Source: Roseburia sp. 1XD42-69 (GTDB lineage Bacteria; Bacillota; Clostridia; Lachnospirales; Lachnospiraceae). From it: DNA of 64,000 nt. The stretch is from assembly GCF_003612565.1 (NCBI RefSeq), contig NZ_RAZG01000003.1:1-64000 (forward strand). Direction: 5' to 3'. The position numbers were made by a program, and so were the translations under genes. Every line of letters starts with the position of its first letter. Position 1 is the stretch's first letter. Below are positions 18,129 through 26,513 of the stretch, piece after piece. The notes below the pieces were generated by a model that ran no database searches, was not told the origin of the DNA, and saw only the letters and a program-made list of their open reading frames with translations.

Positions 18129-18841
18129 GGTACAAAAAAACTCTGAAGGCAGAATTTTTGTCCCGGCCCAACCGTTTTATTGCAAAGGTTTTACTGAATG
18201 GGAAAGAGGAGACAGTACATGTAAAAAATACCGGGAGGTGCAGGGAACTTTTGATACCCGGGGTAAAAGTGGTTCTCAGTGAAAGTGAAAAGGCTACAAG
18301 AAAAACCAAATATGATTTGGTGTGTGTGTATAAAACGGGGGTAGGGTGGATTAACATAGACAGCCAGGCCCCAAATCAGGTGGTGAAGGAATGGCTTGTA
18401 TGCCAGCTTTCAAAGAATGTCACAAAAGAGCTTCTGCTTTATCCAAACTTGGATTTCTTTAAACCGGAGTACGTATTCGGAAGTTCCAGGCTGGATTTTT
18501 ATCTGGAGGAGGGGGAAGAAAAGTGTTTGATGGAAGTCAAAGGCGTGACCTTGGAACGGGAAGGGATTGGCTATTTTCCCGATGCCCCTACTTTAAGAGG
18601 GGTCAAGCATCTGGAGGAATTAACCCAGGCTTTGGACATGGGATACCAATGTTATCTGGCCTTTGTCATTCAAATGGAAGGAATCTCTGTGGTAGAGCCC
18701 AATGTGGATACGCACCCGGAGTTTGGAGAGGCTCTTTTGAGGGCAAAAAATGCAGGGGTACATATACTATACCTTATGTGTAAAGTGACAGAGGAATCCA
18801 TGGAGATTACAGAAATCCGGGAAGAAAAAAATATGCTGTAA
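18125..18841 (+). CDS. sfsA: SfsA family protein (sugar fermentation stimulation homologue)
   Basis: 238 aa. The family pattern is clear: a short N-terminal OB-like domain (LKAEFLSRPNRFIAKV), the signature HVKNTGRCREL, and a nuclease-like C-terminal domain with LDFYLEEGEEKCLMEVKGVT. SfsA proteins bind DNA and have been linked to maltose use in E. coli; the true role is unsettled. I start at ATG 18125, which forms ATGA with the upstream stop; a longer in-frame start at 17942 runs through the receiver gene and is rejected. Confidence 0.9.
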   Translation: MRYKKTLKAEFLSRPNRFIAKVLLNGKEETVHVKNTGRCRELLIPGVKVVLSESEKATRKTKYDLVCVYKTGVGWINIDSQAPNQVVKEWLVCQLSKNVTKELLLYPNLDFFKPEYVFGSSRLDFYLEEGEEKCLMEVKGVTLEREGIGYFPDAPTLRGVKHLEELTQALDMGYQCYLAFVIQMEGISVVEPNVDTHPEFGEALLRAKNAGVHILYLMCKVTEESMEITEIREEKNML

Positions 18842-18842
18842 A

Positions 18843-18862
18843 ATGTCCCACATATGGGACAT
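18843..18862. repeat. inverted repeat after sfsA
   Basis: ATGTCCCA-CATA-TGGGACAT begins immediately after the sfsA stop codon. No T tract follows, so it is either a processing/termination hairpin or an operator for the small gene at 18914. Confidence 0.45.
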
Positions 18863-18913
18863 AGAAAGAGATACACTCTATTCAGAACAAAAAATCTGAA
18901 GGGAGTGTTTTTT

Positions 18914-19018
18914 ATGAAAGGATATGTAGTGGAAAATGGTTATATGGGATATGTGGATGGAAAATATATGTTGTTCGCAGATGAGGCAGATTACAGAGAA
19001 TATATGATGGAAGAGTAG
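18914..19018 (+). CDS. 34-residue aromatic small protein, unknown function
   Basis: A 34-codon frame (M-K-G-Y-V-V-E-N-G-Y-M-G-Y-V-D-G-K-Y ...) with AAGGGAG 8 bases before the ATG. It has repeated G-Y motifs, six Tyr, an acidic C-terminal half (FADEADYREYMMEE) and no membrane segment. Short proteins of this look occur in Lachnospiraceae genomes, from memory; their function is unknown. It is followed at once by a GC-rich hairpin (GGAGGGG 19022-19028 with CCCCTCC 19036-19042), which supports it as a complete transcription unit. Confidence 0.6.
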   Translation: MKGYVVENGYMGYVDGKYMLFADEADYREYMMEE

Positions 19019-19181
19019 TCTGGAGGGGAGGAGTTCCCCTCCGATATTCATGGGCATTTTTTGGTTTTATTATGCCAGGAAAAATGATATTGGTTATACC
19101 AGATACCAACATAGAAAATGGTCAATAAATGGAAAGAAAAAGAGAATATTCCGGAAACATAGGGAAAAATGCGGTATATAA

Positions 19182-19210
19182 TTGACAAAATGTACATATA
19201 ATAGTACAAT
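19182..19210 (+). promoter_or_regulatory. promoter of DUF5692 gene
   Basis: TTGACA (19182-19187), 17-bp spacer, TACAAT (19205-19210). Confidence 0.7.
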
Positions 19211-19226
19211 GTATAAAATAATGTGA

Positions 19227-19241
19227 ATTGGTTTAACCAAT
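19227..19241. promoter_or_regulatory. palindromic operator candidate
   Basis: ATTGGTT-T-AACCAAT lies about 10-25 bases downstream of the predicted transcription start, a classic repressor-site position. The binding protein is unknown. Confidence 0.4.
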
Positions 19242-19259
19242 AGAATGGGAGGAAAGAGT

Positions 19260-20309
19260 ATGTTGTTTCATGTGTATGGGGATCATGCCTTAAGCCAGTG
19301 GGCAGCCATGCTTTGTGTGCTTCTTGCATTGATTCTGCTAAACGAATTTGCCAGAAGGACAAAGGCAGGAGGGCTGTTGATGTTCGGGGTGATTCCGGCG
19401 GTGCTGACAGTGTATTTTATTGTGATTGTGATATCGGCAGCGGGGGGAGCCCAGTGGGCCCTTGAGAACCAGACTTATGTTTATATGAACGGATGGTTCC
19501 ATTATGCAAAATTGTATGCGGCGTTGGCGGGATGTATCGGTTTTATGATGATTAAGTATGAGTGGGGAATCGGAAAAACCCACTGGTTTAAAGCCTTTCC
19601 ATTTGCCATTGTGGCCATCAATATCCTTATTGCGGTGGTGAGTGATTTTGAGTCCGCCATCAACGGATGGAATACCTGGTGGCTTTCCTCGGAAGGGGTG
19701 TGGCTCTACGGCGGCTGGCACAATGTGATGAACGGAATTGCAGGAATTTTAAATATTCTTTGTATGACAGGATGGTGGTGTGTCTATTCCTCCAAGGATA
19801 AAAAAGATATGATTTGGCCGGATATGATCTGGGTGTATATCGTTGTTTATGATGTCTGGAATTTTGCCTATACATATAACTGCCTGCCCACTCATTCCTG
19901 GTTCTGCGGCGTGGCGCTTCTTTTGGCTCCCACCATTGCAGCTCTTTTGTGGAATAAAGGAGGGTGGATTATGAACCGGGCCAATACCTTGTGTATCTGG
20001 TGTATGTTTGCCCAGGTATTTCCACTGTTCCAGGAGACATTCCATGACGGTACCCAGTTTTTCCCCTGGGCCACCATTACCACACAGTATGCCGACGGCA
20101 CAGTAAATACCATTGTGGAGGGGACTTCCGCCAATGCAGATCCCACAGCTATGACCGTGGTAAGCGCAGCGGCGCTGATTGTAAATATCATTGCTTTTGG
20201 TTACATTGTTTACAAAGCCGTTACCACAAAGACCAATCCATATACCGGGGAGATTTTTACAGAATTTAAATATTATAAAGATTCAGCAAAAAGGGCTGAG
20301 ATAGAATAG
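19260..20309 (+). CDS. DUF5692 family multi-pass membrane protein
   Basis: 349 aa with about nine to ten hydrophobic helices; it is rich in Trp and Tyr in loops (NGWNTWWLSSEGVWLYGGWH). I recognise it as the DUF5692 type of clostridial membrane protein, whose function is unknown. GGGAGG precedes ATG 19260 with an 8-base spacer; the ATG-like start 15 bases upstream overlaps this RBS. It has its own promoter with a palindrome at the start site and a bidirectional terminator, so it is monocistronic and probably regulated. Confidence 0.75.
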   Translation: MLFHVYGDHALSQWAAMLCVLLALILLNEFARRTKAGGLLMFGVIPAVLTVYFIVIVISAAGGAQWALENQTYVYMNGWFHYAKLYAALAGCIGFMMIKYEWGIGKTHWFKAFPFAIVAINILIAVVSDFESAINGWNTWWLSSEGVWLYGGWHNVMNGIAGILNILCMTGWWCVYSSKDKKDMIWPDMIWVYIVVYDVWNFAYTYNCLPTHSWFCGVALLLAPTIAALLWNKGGWIMNRANTLCIWCMFAQVFPLFQETFHDGTQFFPWATITTQYADGTVNTIVEGTSANADPTAMTVVSAAALIVNIIAFGYIVYKAVTTKTNPYTGEIFTEFKYYKDSAKRAEIE

Positions 20310-20320
20310 GGGAAAAATAA

Positions 20321-20346
20321 AAAAACAGGCTAAGCCTGTTTTTTTA
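20321..20346. terminator. bidirectional intrinsic terminator
   Basis: AAAAACAGGC, loop TAA, GCCTGTTTTT (20321-20343) with T runs on both strands. It serves the DUF5692 gene on + and the lipoprotein gene on -. Confidence 0.85.
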
Positions 20347-20811
20347 TTTTTCCCCGTGAGCATCGGGGTCCGACGGAACCGTTGCGATGGTGGAGTCTCC
20401 TTTTATTGCCTGCTCTACCACGGACTGGGCAAGCTTTTTAAAGTTGCCTCCCGAGGATGAGGCGCCGGATAAGGTGTCAATCTCCGGCAGGGTGCTCTGC
20501 CCCGTAAGCTGTGCGGCATAATATCTTGTATATTCGTTGGGATAGGTGCCGGCTACAGATTTCATATTGTTCATATATACGTTGTCCCAGCTTTTGATAA
20601 AGCCGCTGGCATTTTCTGCATTGTACTCTGTTGTGGTGATGTTCCCGTTTTTTACGGTTATGGTAACATATTCTTTCCAGCCAAAAGAAAAGTCGGACAT
20701 CTGGGCGGTGTAAGTGCCGTCCTGCATACCTTCTGTCTTTTTTTCTCCACAGCCGCAAAATGTCATGGCGAACAGGACACACAGCAGCAAGATTACAAAT
20801 TGTTTTTTCAT
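20344..20811 (-). CDS. FMN-binding-domain lipoprotein
   Basis: 155 aa lipoprotein: hydrophobic N-terminus ending in F-C-G-C, with Cys21 the likely lipidated residue. The mature part resembles the FMN-binding (NqrC/RnfG/PplA-like) domain, with the flavinylation-like motif DTLSGASSSGG near residue 115; the acceptor would be a Ser in place of Thr. Such proteins carry covalently bound FMN outside the membrane and take part in extracytosolic electron transfer when an ApbE flavin transferase is present. It is downstream of, and co-transcribed with, a Cache chemoreceptor (24-base gap). Confidence 0.8.
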   Translation of the reverse strand: MKKQFVILLLCVLFAMTFCGCGEKKTEGMQDGTYTAQMSDFSFGWKEYVTITVKNGNITTTEYNAENASGFIKSWDNVYMNNMKSVAGTYPNEYTRYYAAQLTGQSTLPEIDTLSGASSSGGNFKKLAQSVVEQAIKGDSTIATVPSDPDAHGEK

Positions 20812-20835
20812 GATTGTTTTCCTCCCGGATAAGTT

Positions 20836-22815
20836 TTAGTGAAACTTGAATTTGTCTAAAAGCTCTTTTAGTTTTTTGGATTCCGCATCCAGCGAAAGGC
20901 TTACAGCTGCAGTGTTTTCCGCACACTGGAGATTCTGCCTGGTGATGGAAGAGAGATCCTCTATTCTCTGGGATACGCCCCTTAGGGATTCCTCCTGGAT
21001 ATCCACAGTGTCTGACAGGCGGTTGGAGATTGCTGTGACAGCGTCAGAGCCTTTATTAATTTCTGACAGGGCTCTGGAAGTTTCCGCTGTTAATTTTACG
21101 CCTTTTCGGATTAAATGGCTGGTGGTGTCAATAATTTCCACTGTATTTTGTGCGGCTTCGGTGCTCTGTCCCGCAAGAGTCCGCACTTCCTCCGCCACCA
21201 CGGCGAAACCTTTGCCGGCTTCCCCTACTCTCTGGGCCTCCACAGAGGCATTTAACGCCAGGATGGAAGTCTGCTGGGCGATATCTTCCATAAGTTTGCT
21301 GATTTTCGTGATATCTGCGGCGTTGCGGGAGATGGCTTCCATAGCTTGTGTCAGTTCCTGCATTTTCTGGTTGCCGTCTGCTATCTGTTCTGCAATTTCA
21401 GCGGCCCTCTGCTTTGTCTCTTTTGTATTGTCTGAAACGTCATTTAAATTGCCCTGGATATTTTCCACTTTACTGTTCAGGTCGTCCATAGCATTTGTCT
21501 GGGTCAGGGCTGCCTGCTGTAATTCCTCAGACTGGGAGCTCATGCTCTGGGCGGTGTCCGTTAGGCGGAGAGCCGTGTTGCTGGTCTGTTTCATCATCTC
21601 ATTCATGGAGGTGATAATCTGGGTCAATGACTCTTTGAGCACATGGAAGTCTCCTTTGTATTCCCCCTCTGCCGTTACATTGAGATTTCCCTTGGAGATA
21701 TTGTCCAGCACCCTTTGTATTTCCATAATATATCCGTTGATACTTTGTACGGTGCTGTCCAGGGAGGCGGATAGGATTTCCACTTCATCCCCGGTTTTTT
21801 TCACTTCCACCAGGGAGGTTAAATCGCCCTGGGCCAGTCCGTTTACCCGGAGAATCGCACTCTTTAACTGGGAGGAAATCATGGTGGTGGTTATCCAGAT
21901 GAGAAACAGTGCCACAATGAGTGTGCCGAAAGTCCCCACCAAAGTGTTTAAGAGGGCAAGGTTTGTTGACGCCATATAATCCGTTTTCGGCACTTCCACT
22001 GCAAAGGACCAACGGGTTCCCCGGACAGGGGAGAAGGCCACATAGGATTCCTGGCCGTTGATAAAGCCCAGTGCCTGGCCGGTTTCCCTGCTTACCATCC
22101 TGTCAAAAATACTGTGGGCGGAGGCGGAAGTGTCCAAATCGTAAATGTTTAACTCCTGGCGTACCATATCTGTGGTGGGATGTCCCACGATCTTGCCGTC
22201 CTGGTTTACTAAAATGGCCATTCCATTCTGGCCGATGTGAATAGCTCCCAGCACATCGCTTAAAAGATCATATTTGTAGATTCCCACCAGATAGCCCCAG
22301 GTTTCCCCCTGGGATTTGACGGGTATCCCCATAGGGATTCCCACAAAATCCTGTGTAACCATTGGGTCTGCAATCGTGAGGTTGTCTGTCTCTCTCATAA
22401 GGGACAAAAGGGAGGTCTCCTTAATATCTGTCCCGTAATTTTCTCCATCCGAAGAAAGGAGGCTGCCTTCTAAGCTGTACAGGGCAATGCCGTAAAATTC
22501 ATATGTATTTCTGGCTTCTTTTAAAACCTGGTCATGGTCTGCTTTTGATGCGTCTGCGTTGGTAAACCGTTGGTCCAGGGAGAGATCGCTCATTCTGTCC
22601 GCCAGAAGGTGAATGTTGGATTCCACTGTTTTAGCCGACTGGCCAGCCATTGGTTTTAATACGTCTAAGAGAATTGATTCAGTCAAATTCTGCATGGAAT
22701 AGTGTAAGATTCCTGATGAAACCAGCATAATACCGATGACTATGATAACGGTAATCGCCATGATTTTAAAACGTATGCTTTTTTTTGATTTGATTCTTTT
22801 TTCTCTGTTCTTCAT
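20836..22815 (-). CDS. methyl-accepting chemotaxis protein with double Cache sensor
   Basis: 659 aa. Transmembrane helix 1 (about 17-37), a large external sensor of the dCache_1 type (about 40-285; note [20 protein letters not shown] and [17 protein letters not shown]), helix 2 (about 290-310), HAMP, and a signalling domain. The tip reads [20 protein letters not shown], differing from the usual EAARAGEAG at two positions. No C-terminal pentapeptide. dCache sensors usually bind amino acids, organic acids or amines. A sigma-D-like promoter lies upstream, and an FMN-binding lipoprotein gene follows in the same operon, which suggests that the receptor may report on an extracellular redox or ligand event. 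Confidence 0.92.
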   Translation of the reverse strand: MKNREKRIKSKKSIRFKIMAITVIIVIGIMLVSSGILHYSMQNLTESILLDVLKPMAGQSAKTVESNIHLLADRMSDLSLDQRFTNADASKADHDQVLKEARNTYEFYGIALYSLEGSLLSSDGENYGTDIKETSLLSLMRETDNLTIADPMVTQDFVGIPMGIPVKSQGETWGYLVGIYKYDLLSDVLGAIHIGQNGMAILVNQDGKIVGHPTTDMVRQELNIYDLDTSASAHSIFDRMVSRETGQALGFINGQESYVAFSPVRGTRWSFAVEVPKTDYMASTNLALLNTLVGTFGTLIVALFLIWITTTMISSQLKSAILRVNGLAQGDLTSLVEVKKTGDEVEILSASLDSTVQSINGYIMEIQRVLDNISKGNLNVTAEGEYKGDFHVLKESLTQIITSMNEMMKQTSNTALRLTDTAQSMSSQSEELQQAALTQTNAMDDLNSKVENIQGNLNDVSDNTKETKQRAAEIAEQIADGNQKMQELTQAMEAISRNAADITKISKLMEDIAQQTSILALNASVEAQRVGEAGKGFAVVAEEVRTLAGQSTEAAQNTVEIIDTTSHLIRKGVKLTAETSRALSEINKGSDAVTAISNRLSDTVDIQEESLRGVSQRIEDLSSITRQNLQCAENTAAVSLSLDAESKKLKELLDKFKFH

Positions 22816-22918
22816 GTTTCATTTCTCCATATTCTAATTATAATCGTGTTTCCCGAAGGGACTTTGACACAAAATCTGCCATAGAATAGATTCCGGGAAT
22901 AAATATAAAAAAAATATA

Positions 22919-22945
22919 AAATCGGCTTTTTGCCGCTGCATTTTA
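22919..22945 (-). promoter_or_regulatory. sigma-D (flagellar) type promoter of Cache chemoreceptor operon
   Basis: On the minus strand TAAA (22945-22942), 15-bp spacer, GCCGATTT (22926-22919). The B. subtilis sigma-D consensus is TAAA-N14-16-GCCGATAT, so there is one mismatch. Confidence 0.55.
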
Positions 22946-22974
22946 TTATACTGCAATAGACATTATTTTGTAAA
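22945..22974 (-). promoter_or_regulatory. possible sigma-A promoter of Cache chemoreceptor operon
   Basis: On the minus strand TTTACA (22974-22969), 18-bp spacer, TATAAT (22950-22945), just upstream of the sigma-D-like element. Confidence 0.45.
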
Positions 22975-22985
22975 TGTGTTATGCT
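22957..22985 (+). promoter_or_regulatory. promoter of yesL-like gene
   Basis: TAGACA (22957-22962), 17-bp spacer, TATGCT (22980-22985). It overlaps the divergent chemoreceptor promoter region. Confidence 0.45.
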
Positions 22986-23043
22986 ATAAAATATCATATT
23001 TTAGTAAAATATTTTAATGCAAAAGAAAGTGCAGGTTTTAGGA

Positions 23044-23697
23044 ATGAACAGCTTATTTAGTTATGATAACAAATTTTTTCAGGCAATCAATAAAATTGCA
23101 GATTGTTTCTTTTTAAGTGTACTGTGGGTTTTGTTCAGCATTCCCATAATTACCGCAGGGGCGTCATGTACTGCCACTTATTATACGATGAATAAGGCAA
23201 TTAAGGGAAACAGAGGGTATGTGTGGAGAAGTTTTTGGGATTCCTTTAAGTCTAATTTTAAGCAGTCCACCCTTATGTGGCTGATTTGTCTTTTGGTAGG
23301 CGGAATTTTGGGAGTGGATGCCTATATCACTTATCACATGCTGGGGAACGGAGAAAAACTGGGAGTCTTTTATTATATCTTTCTTGTGATGATTGTATTT
23401 TTAATTTTGTGGATGGTATACCTCTTTTCTTATGTGGCCAGATTTGAGGATTCTATCAAGCAGACCATGAAAAACTGTGGGATTATAGCTGTGGCGAATC
23501 TGCCCAGAACATGTTTGATTTTTCTGGAGCTTGTTGTTTTTGTGTTGATTTTCTTTTTTGTCCCTGTCTTAAGTATTTTTGCCCCGGCGCTTTTGTGTCT
23601 GGCTTTTAATCTCACTCTGGAGAAGGTGTATCAGAAATATATGTCACCGGAGGATATTGAGAGGGAAAAGGAGCTGGAAATGGAGGCAAAAAGATAA
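23044..23697 (+). CDS. YesL family (DUF624) membrane protein
   Basis: 217 aa from ATG 23044 (M-N-S-L-F-S-Y-D-N-K-F-F), the usual YesL opening; an ATG nine codons earlier has no ribosome site. Four to five helices and the family pattern LWVLFSIPIITAGASCTATYY followed by a cytoplasmic loop with W-R-S-F-W-D-S-F. YesL proteins often accompany ABC sugar importers and glycan-use genes, but none is adjacent here. Function unknown. Confidence 0.85.
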   Translation: MNSLFSYDNKFFQAINKIADCFFLSVLWVLFSIPIITAGASCTATYYTMNKAIKGNRGYVWRSFWDSFKSNFKQSTLMWLICLLVGGILGVDAYITYHMLGNGEKLGVFYYIFLVMIVFLILWMVYLFSYVARFEDSIKQTMKNCGIIAVANLPRTCLIFLELVVFVLIFFFVPVLSIFAPALLCLAFNLTLEKVYQKYMSPEDIEREKELEMEAKR

Positions 23698-23722
23698 AAA
23701 TGGTAAAAAATAAAAAAAGTAC

Positions 23723-23751
23723 TTGTGTTTTGTCTATTTATGTGTTATCAT
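23723..23751 (+). promoter_or_regulatory. promoter of tRNA-Leu
   Basis: TTGTGT (23723-23728), 17-bp spacer, TATCAT (23746-23751). Confidence 0.5.
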
Positions 23752-23783
23752 CTTATTTGTTCGAGTGATTGGTTCGGACATTG

Positions 23784-23867
23784 GCCGGTGTGTCGGAATT
23801 GGCAGACGAGGCAGACTCAAAATCTGTTGTTGGCAACAACGTATGGGTTCAAGTCCCATCACCGGCA
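23784..23867 (+). tRNA. tRNA-Leu (anticodon CAA)
   Basis: 84-nt class II tRNA. Acceptor GCCGGTG (23784-23790) pairs with CACCGGC (23860-23866), discriminator A. The anticodon loop CTCAAAA is closed by CAGA/TCTG and reads CAA. A long variable arm (GTTGTTGGCAACAAC) and a T-arm GGGTTCAAGTCCC are typical of tRNA-Leu. CCA is not encoded. Confidence 0.95.
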
Positions 23868-23884
23868 CTTGTGTAAATCAGTGA

Positions 23885-23918
23885 TTGGCGGTATCTTGAT
23901 GATACCGCCAATTTTATT
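23885..23918 (+). terminator. intrinsic terminator of tRNA-Leu
   Basis: TTGGCGGTATC, loop TTGAT, GATACCGCCAA (23885-23911), followed by TTTTATT. Confidence 0.85.
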
Positions 23919-23961
23919 GTTGTGATAAAAAACTGGATTTGATTTTGTAAAGGAGGCGCTT

Positions 23962-24381
23962 ATGAGCAAATTTTTGTATGCACTGGTGGGTATGGTGGCG
24001 AAGATACATAATTATATTATGCGGTTAAATGATGCCTACGAATACAATTTTACGGACAAAGAACTCCACTTTCTTGTGATTGGAGTGCTGGGAATGCTGT
24101 TTATTTTTGTGGTGTACCCTTTTTTTAAGGCATTGGCCCAGAGCGGCCATGTGATGGTGATTGCCTGGATTTATGTGTTTACTCTGATTATTGTGATAAC
24201 TTTTGCCATTGAAATTGGGCAGAAAATCACCCATACGGGAAATATGGATTTTGCAGATATAGTGTTTGGAATCTTTGGCTTTTTGGTGATGTTTTTTCTT
24301 TTTTCCCTTGTGCGGGGAGTGTATCACGGGATAAAGAAGTTATACCGGATCCGGAAAAAGAGAAACAGGGAAGAGTATTGA
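23962..24381 (+). CDS. VanZ-like small membrane protein
   Basis: 139 aa with three to four helices. The segment FAIEIGQKITHTGNMDFADIV matches the VanZ-type pattern of a Glu and Gln in one helix followed by an Asp-x-x-Asp near the next. VanZ-like domains occur in teicoplanin resistance and in many uncharacterised membrane proteins; no resistance role can be inferred here. Lys/Arg-rich C-terminus. RBS AAAGGAGG. Confidence 0.65.
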   Translation: MSKFLYALVGMVAKIHNYIMRLNDAYEYNFTDKELHFLVIGVLGMLFIFVVYPFFKALAQSGHVMVIAWIYVFTLIIVITFAIEIGQKITHTGNMDFADIVFGIFGFLVMFFLFSLVRGVYHGIKKLYRIRKKRNREEY

Positions 24382-24386
24382 TGCAC

Positions 24387-24420
24387 TTTTTACAACTTCC
24401 TAACAAGTGGGTGGTATGAT
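24387..24420 (+). promoter_or_regulatory. candidate response-regulator box and -10 of two-component operon
   Basis: TTTTTACAACTTCC continues as TAACAAGTGGGTG (24387-24413). Two ACAA units start 11 bp apart, a spacing typical of OmpR/PhoB-family tandem sites, and a TATGAT -10 (24415-24420) follows. The box replaces a recognisable -35, suggesting autoactivation. A near copy lies at 26418-26444, inside the end of the kinase gene. Confidence 0.4.
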
Positions 24421-24439
24421 ATGACAGGGAGGAAAAAGG

Positions 24440-25090
24440 ATGGCAGATATTTTAATTGTGGAAGATGAGGAGTCCATTAACCAGTTGATAAAACAAAACC
24501 TTATGTTATCCGGCCACCATTGCACCCAGATTTTTGACGGGGGAGAGGCAAGGAGACATTTATTAAAAAAGCCCTCTTATGATGTGATTATTATGGATAT
24601 TATGCTGCCTGGTGTAAATGGGCTGGAACTTATGAGAGATACGGGAGATAATCCGGTGATTTTCCTTACGGCAAAAGATGGGATTTCCGATAAAATTGCA
24701 GGGCTTACCTCCGGGGCCTGGGATTATCTCACCAAGCCTTTTGAGATGCTGGAGCTTCTTGCCAGGGTAAACCTGATTTTGCAGAAAACAAAAAAAGAGG
24801 TGGATACGCTTAAAATCGGAAAGACAAAAATAAACCTTTGCGCCCGTAGTGTGTTTATTTCTGACAGAGAGGTGGAACTTACCCCCCAGGAATTTGAACT
24901 TTTGGAAGTTTTGGTGCGAAACCGCAATATTGCCCTTTCCAGGGAACAGCTATTGGAACTTGCCTGGGGAATAGATTATATGGGGGATACCCGGACTGTG
25001 GATGTACATATCAATAAGCTTCGGAAGAAGCTGGATTTTGAGGATGTGATAAAAACAGTTTACAAAATGGGTTATCGATTGGAGGTGTAG
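24440..25090 (+). CDS. OmpR-family response regulator
   Basis: 216 aa. Receiver domain with acidic pair in VEDEE, phospho-acceptor Asp53 (IMDIMLP), Thr in FLTAKD and Lys in LTKPFE, then a winged-helix DNA-binding domain (LTPQEFELLEVLVRN ... TRTVDVHINKLRKKL). It is one base from the kinase gene, forming an operon. RBS GGGAGG. The likely targets are its own promoter and perhaps the exported protein gene at 26514. Confidence 0.93.
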   Translation: MADILIVEDEESINQLIKQNLMLSGHHCTQIFDGGEARRHLLKKPSYDVIIMDIMLPGVNGLELMRDTGDNPVIFLTAKDGISDKIAGLTSGAWDYLTKPFEMLELLARVNLILQKTKKEVDTLKIGKTKINLCARSVFISDREVELTPQEFELLEVLVRNRNIALSREQLLELAWGIDYMGDTRTVDVHINKLRKKLDFEDVIKTVYKMGYRLEV

Positions 25091-25091
25091 C

Positions 25092-26459
25092 ATGAAGGTT
25101 TGGCAGAAAGTGTATTTGGCTGTGCTTATATTGGTTCTTTTTACGGTAAACCTGGGGCTGTTTTTTGCCTCCGGTTTTTTATATCGTCAGAATCTTTCCC
25201 AGGAAGAGAGCCAGGCGGAGACGGAATGTTACTTTTTAAGCAGGAATCTTGCCAGGGATTTTGAAAGGATGCAGGAAAATCGTCAGTTCCGGCAGGAGGT
25301 GATGGAAAAATTGCTAAGTAGCTATAAAAAGAGTTATAAGAAAAAAGGGGTGAGGGTGGATCTTATCCGGAAAGGTTCCTATCAGACGGGGATTTTTCGG
25401 GAAGATGGGGACACCGTGGCGGCTTTTGCCAGTGTGCTGCCGGCTCCTTTTGAAGATTACACCCTTATCTATGAAAAGAAGCTGAAAGGGTTTGACAGCC
25501 TGTGGAAGAATATCCAACAGGTATTTTTTTGTGTGGGAATTGGAATTTCTCTGATTCTTGGGATTTTTTTGTATCTGCTTTTGCAAAAGCTGTTACTTCC
25601 CCTTTCTCTTTTGAATTCCAGGGTAATGTTGATTGCCCAGGGAAGGGAAAAATATGGGGGAGAAATGCCTGGAAGGGTCAGGGCGGATGAGATTGGGGAA
25701 CTATGGGAAAATGTGGACAGGATGGGGAAGACGATTCGCAGCCAGATGGAACTTTTGGAGACGGAAAATGAGAAAAAGCAGCAGCTTTTGGACAATATGG
25801 CCCATGAACTTAGGACGCCTCTGACTTCGATTTACGGATATGCGGAATATTTAACGCGGGCGAAAGCCGGCGAAGAGGAAAGATACCAGGCTCTATCCTA
25901 CATTATGAAGGAGAGTAAAAGGCTTTCCGGGATGGGGGAAACCATGCTTTCCATGCGGTTGTTTCAGAGGGAGGAGCTTTTGGCAGAAAGGGTGGACATG
26001 GAGCAGGTCTTTGCCCATGTAAAACAGATTTTAGCTGGGAAAATGAAGGAAAAACAAATTATTTTAAAGGAGGACTATAAGGTTAGTGAGGCCTGGGGGC
26101 GGGAGGAACTACTTGTGAATGTGTTTCGCAATCTTCTGGAAAATGCTCTTCGGGCAAGCGAAACCCAGGGGGAGATTTTTATTGGAAGCGGGGAAACGGA
26201 TGGGTACGGCCTTTTTACGGTGGAAGATAAGGGAGTGGGGATGACACAGGAGGAACTCTCCCATATTATGGAACCCTTTTACCGGGCAGACAAATCCAGG
26301 AGCAGAAAAGAAGGGGGTGCAGGGCTTGGGCTTTCCGTGGCAAAACTTATTGTGGAAAAATTTGGGGGAAAAATCAGTTTTTCTTCGGAAAAAGGGAAAG
26401 GAACAAAAGTTTTTGTTTTTTTACAACTTCCTGACAAGTCGGTGAAAAGAGGAACATAA
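25092..26459 (+). CDS. sensor histidine kinase
   Basis: 455 aa. Transmembrane helix at 7-28, an external domain of about 110 residues with a basic character, second helix around 140-165, HAMP linker, then the kinase core: H-box DNMAHELRTPLTS, N-box NLLENALRA, G1 EDKGVGM, G2 GGAGLGLSVA. Works with the adjacent regulator. The external domain gives no hint of ligand. The 3' end of the gene contains a near copy of the putative regulator box upstream of the operon. Confidence 0.93.
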   Translation: MKVWQKVYLAVLILVLFTVNLGLFFASGFLYRQNLSQEESQAETECYFLSRNLARDFERMQENRQFRQEVMEKLLSSYKKSYKKKGVRVDLIRKGSYQTGIFREDGDTVAAFASVLPAPFEDYTLIYEKKLKGFDSLWKNIQQVFFCVGIGISLILGIFLYLLLQKLLLPLSLLNSRVMLIAQGREKYGGEMPGRVRADEIGELWENVDRMGKTIRSQMELLETENEKKQQLLDNMAHELRTPLTSIYGYAEYLTRAKAGEEERYQALSYIMKESKRLSGMGETMLSMRLFQREELLAERVDMEQVFAHVKQILAGKMKEKQIILKEDYKVSEAWGREELLVNVFRNLLENALRASETQGEIFIGSGETDGYGLFTVEDKGVGMTQEELSHIMEPFYRADKSRSRKEGGAGLGLSVAKLIVEKFGGKISFSSEKGKGTKVFVFLQLPDKSVKRGT

Positions 26460-26513
26460 CATGGGATTATTATGTTACCTGACAAAGAAAATTTCAAATA
26501 ACAGGAGGTCAGT

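Noticed and set aside
20846-21979. A 377-codon frame on + across 20.8-22 kb.
   Set aside because: Antisense to the well-supported Cache chemoreceptor; open only because of that gene's codon bias.
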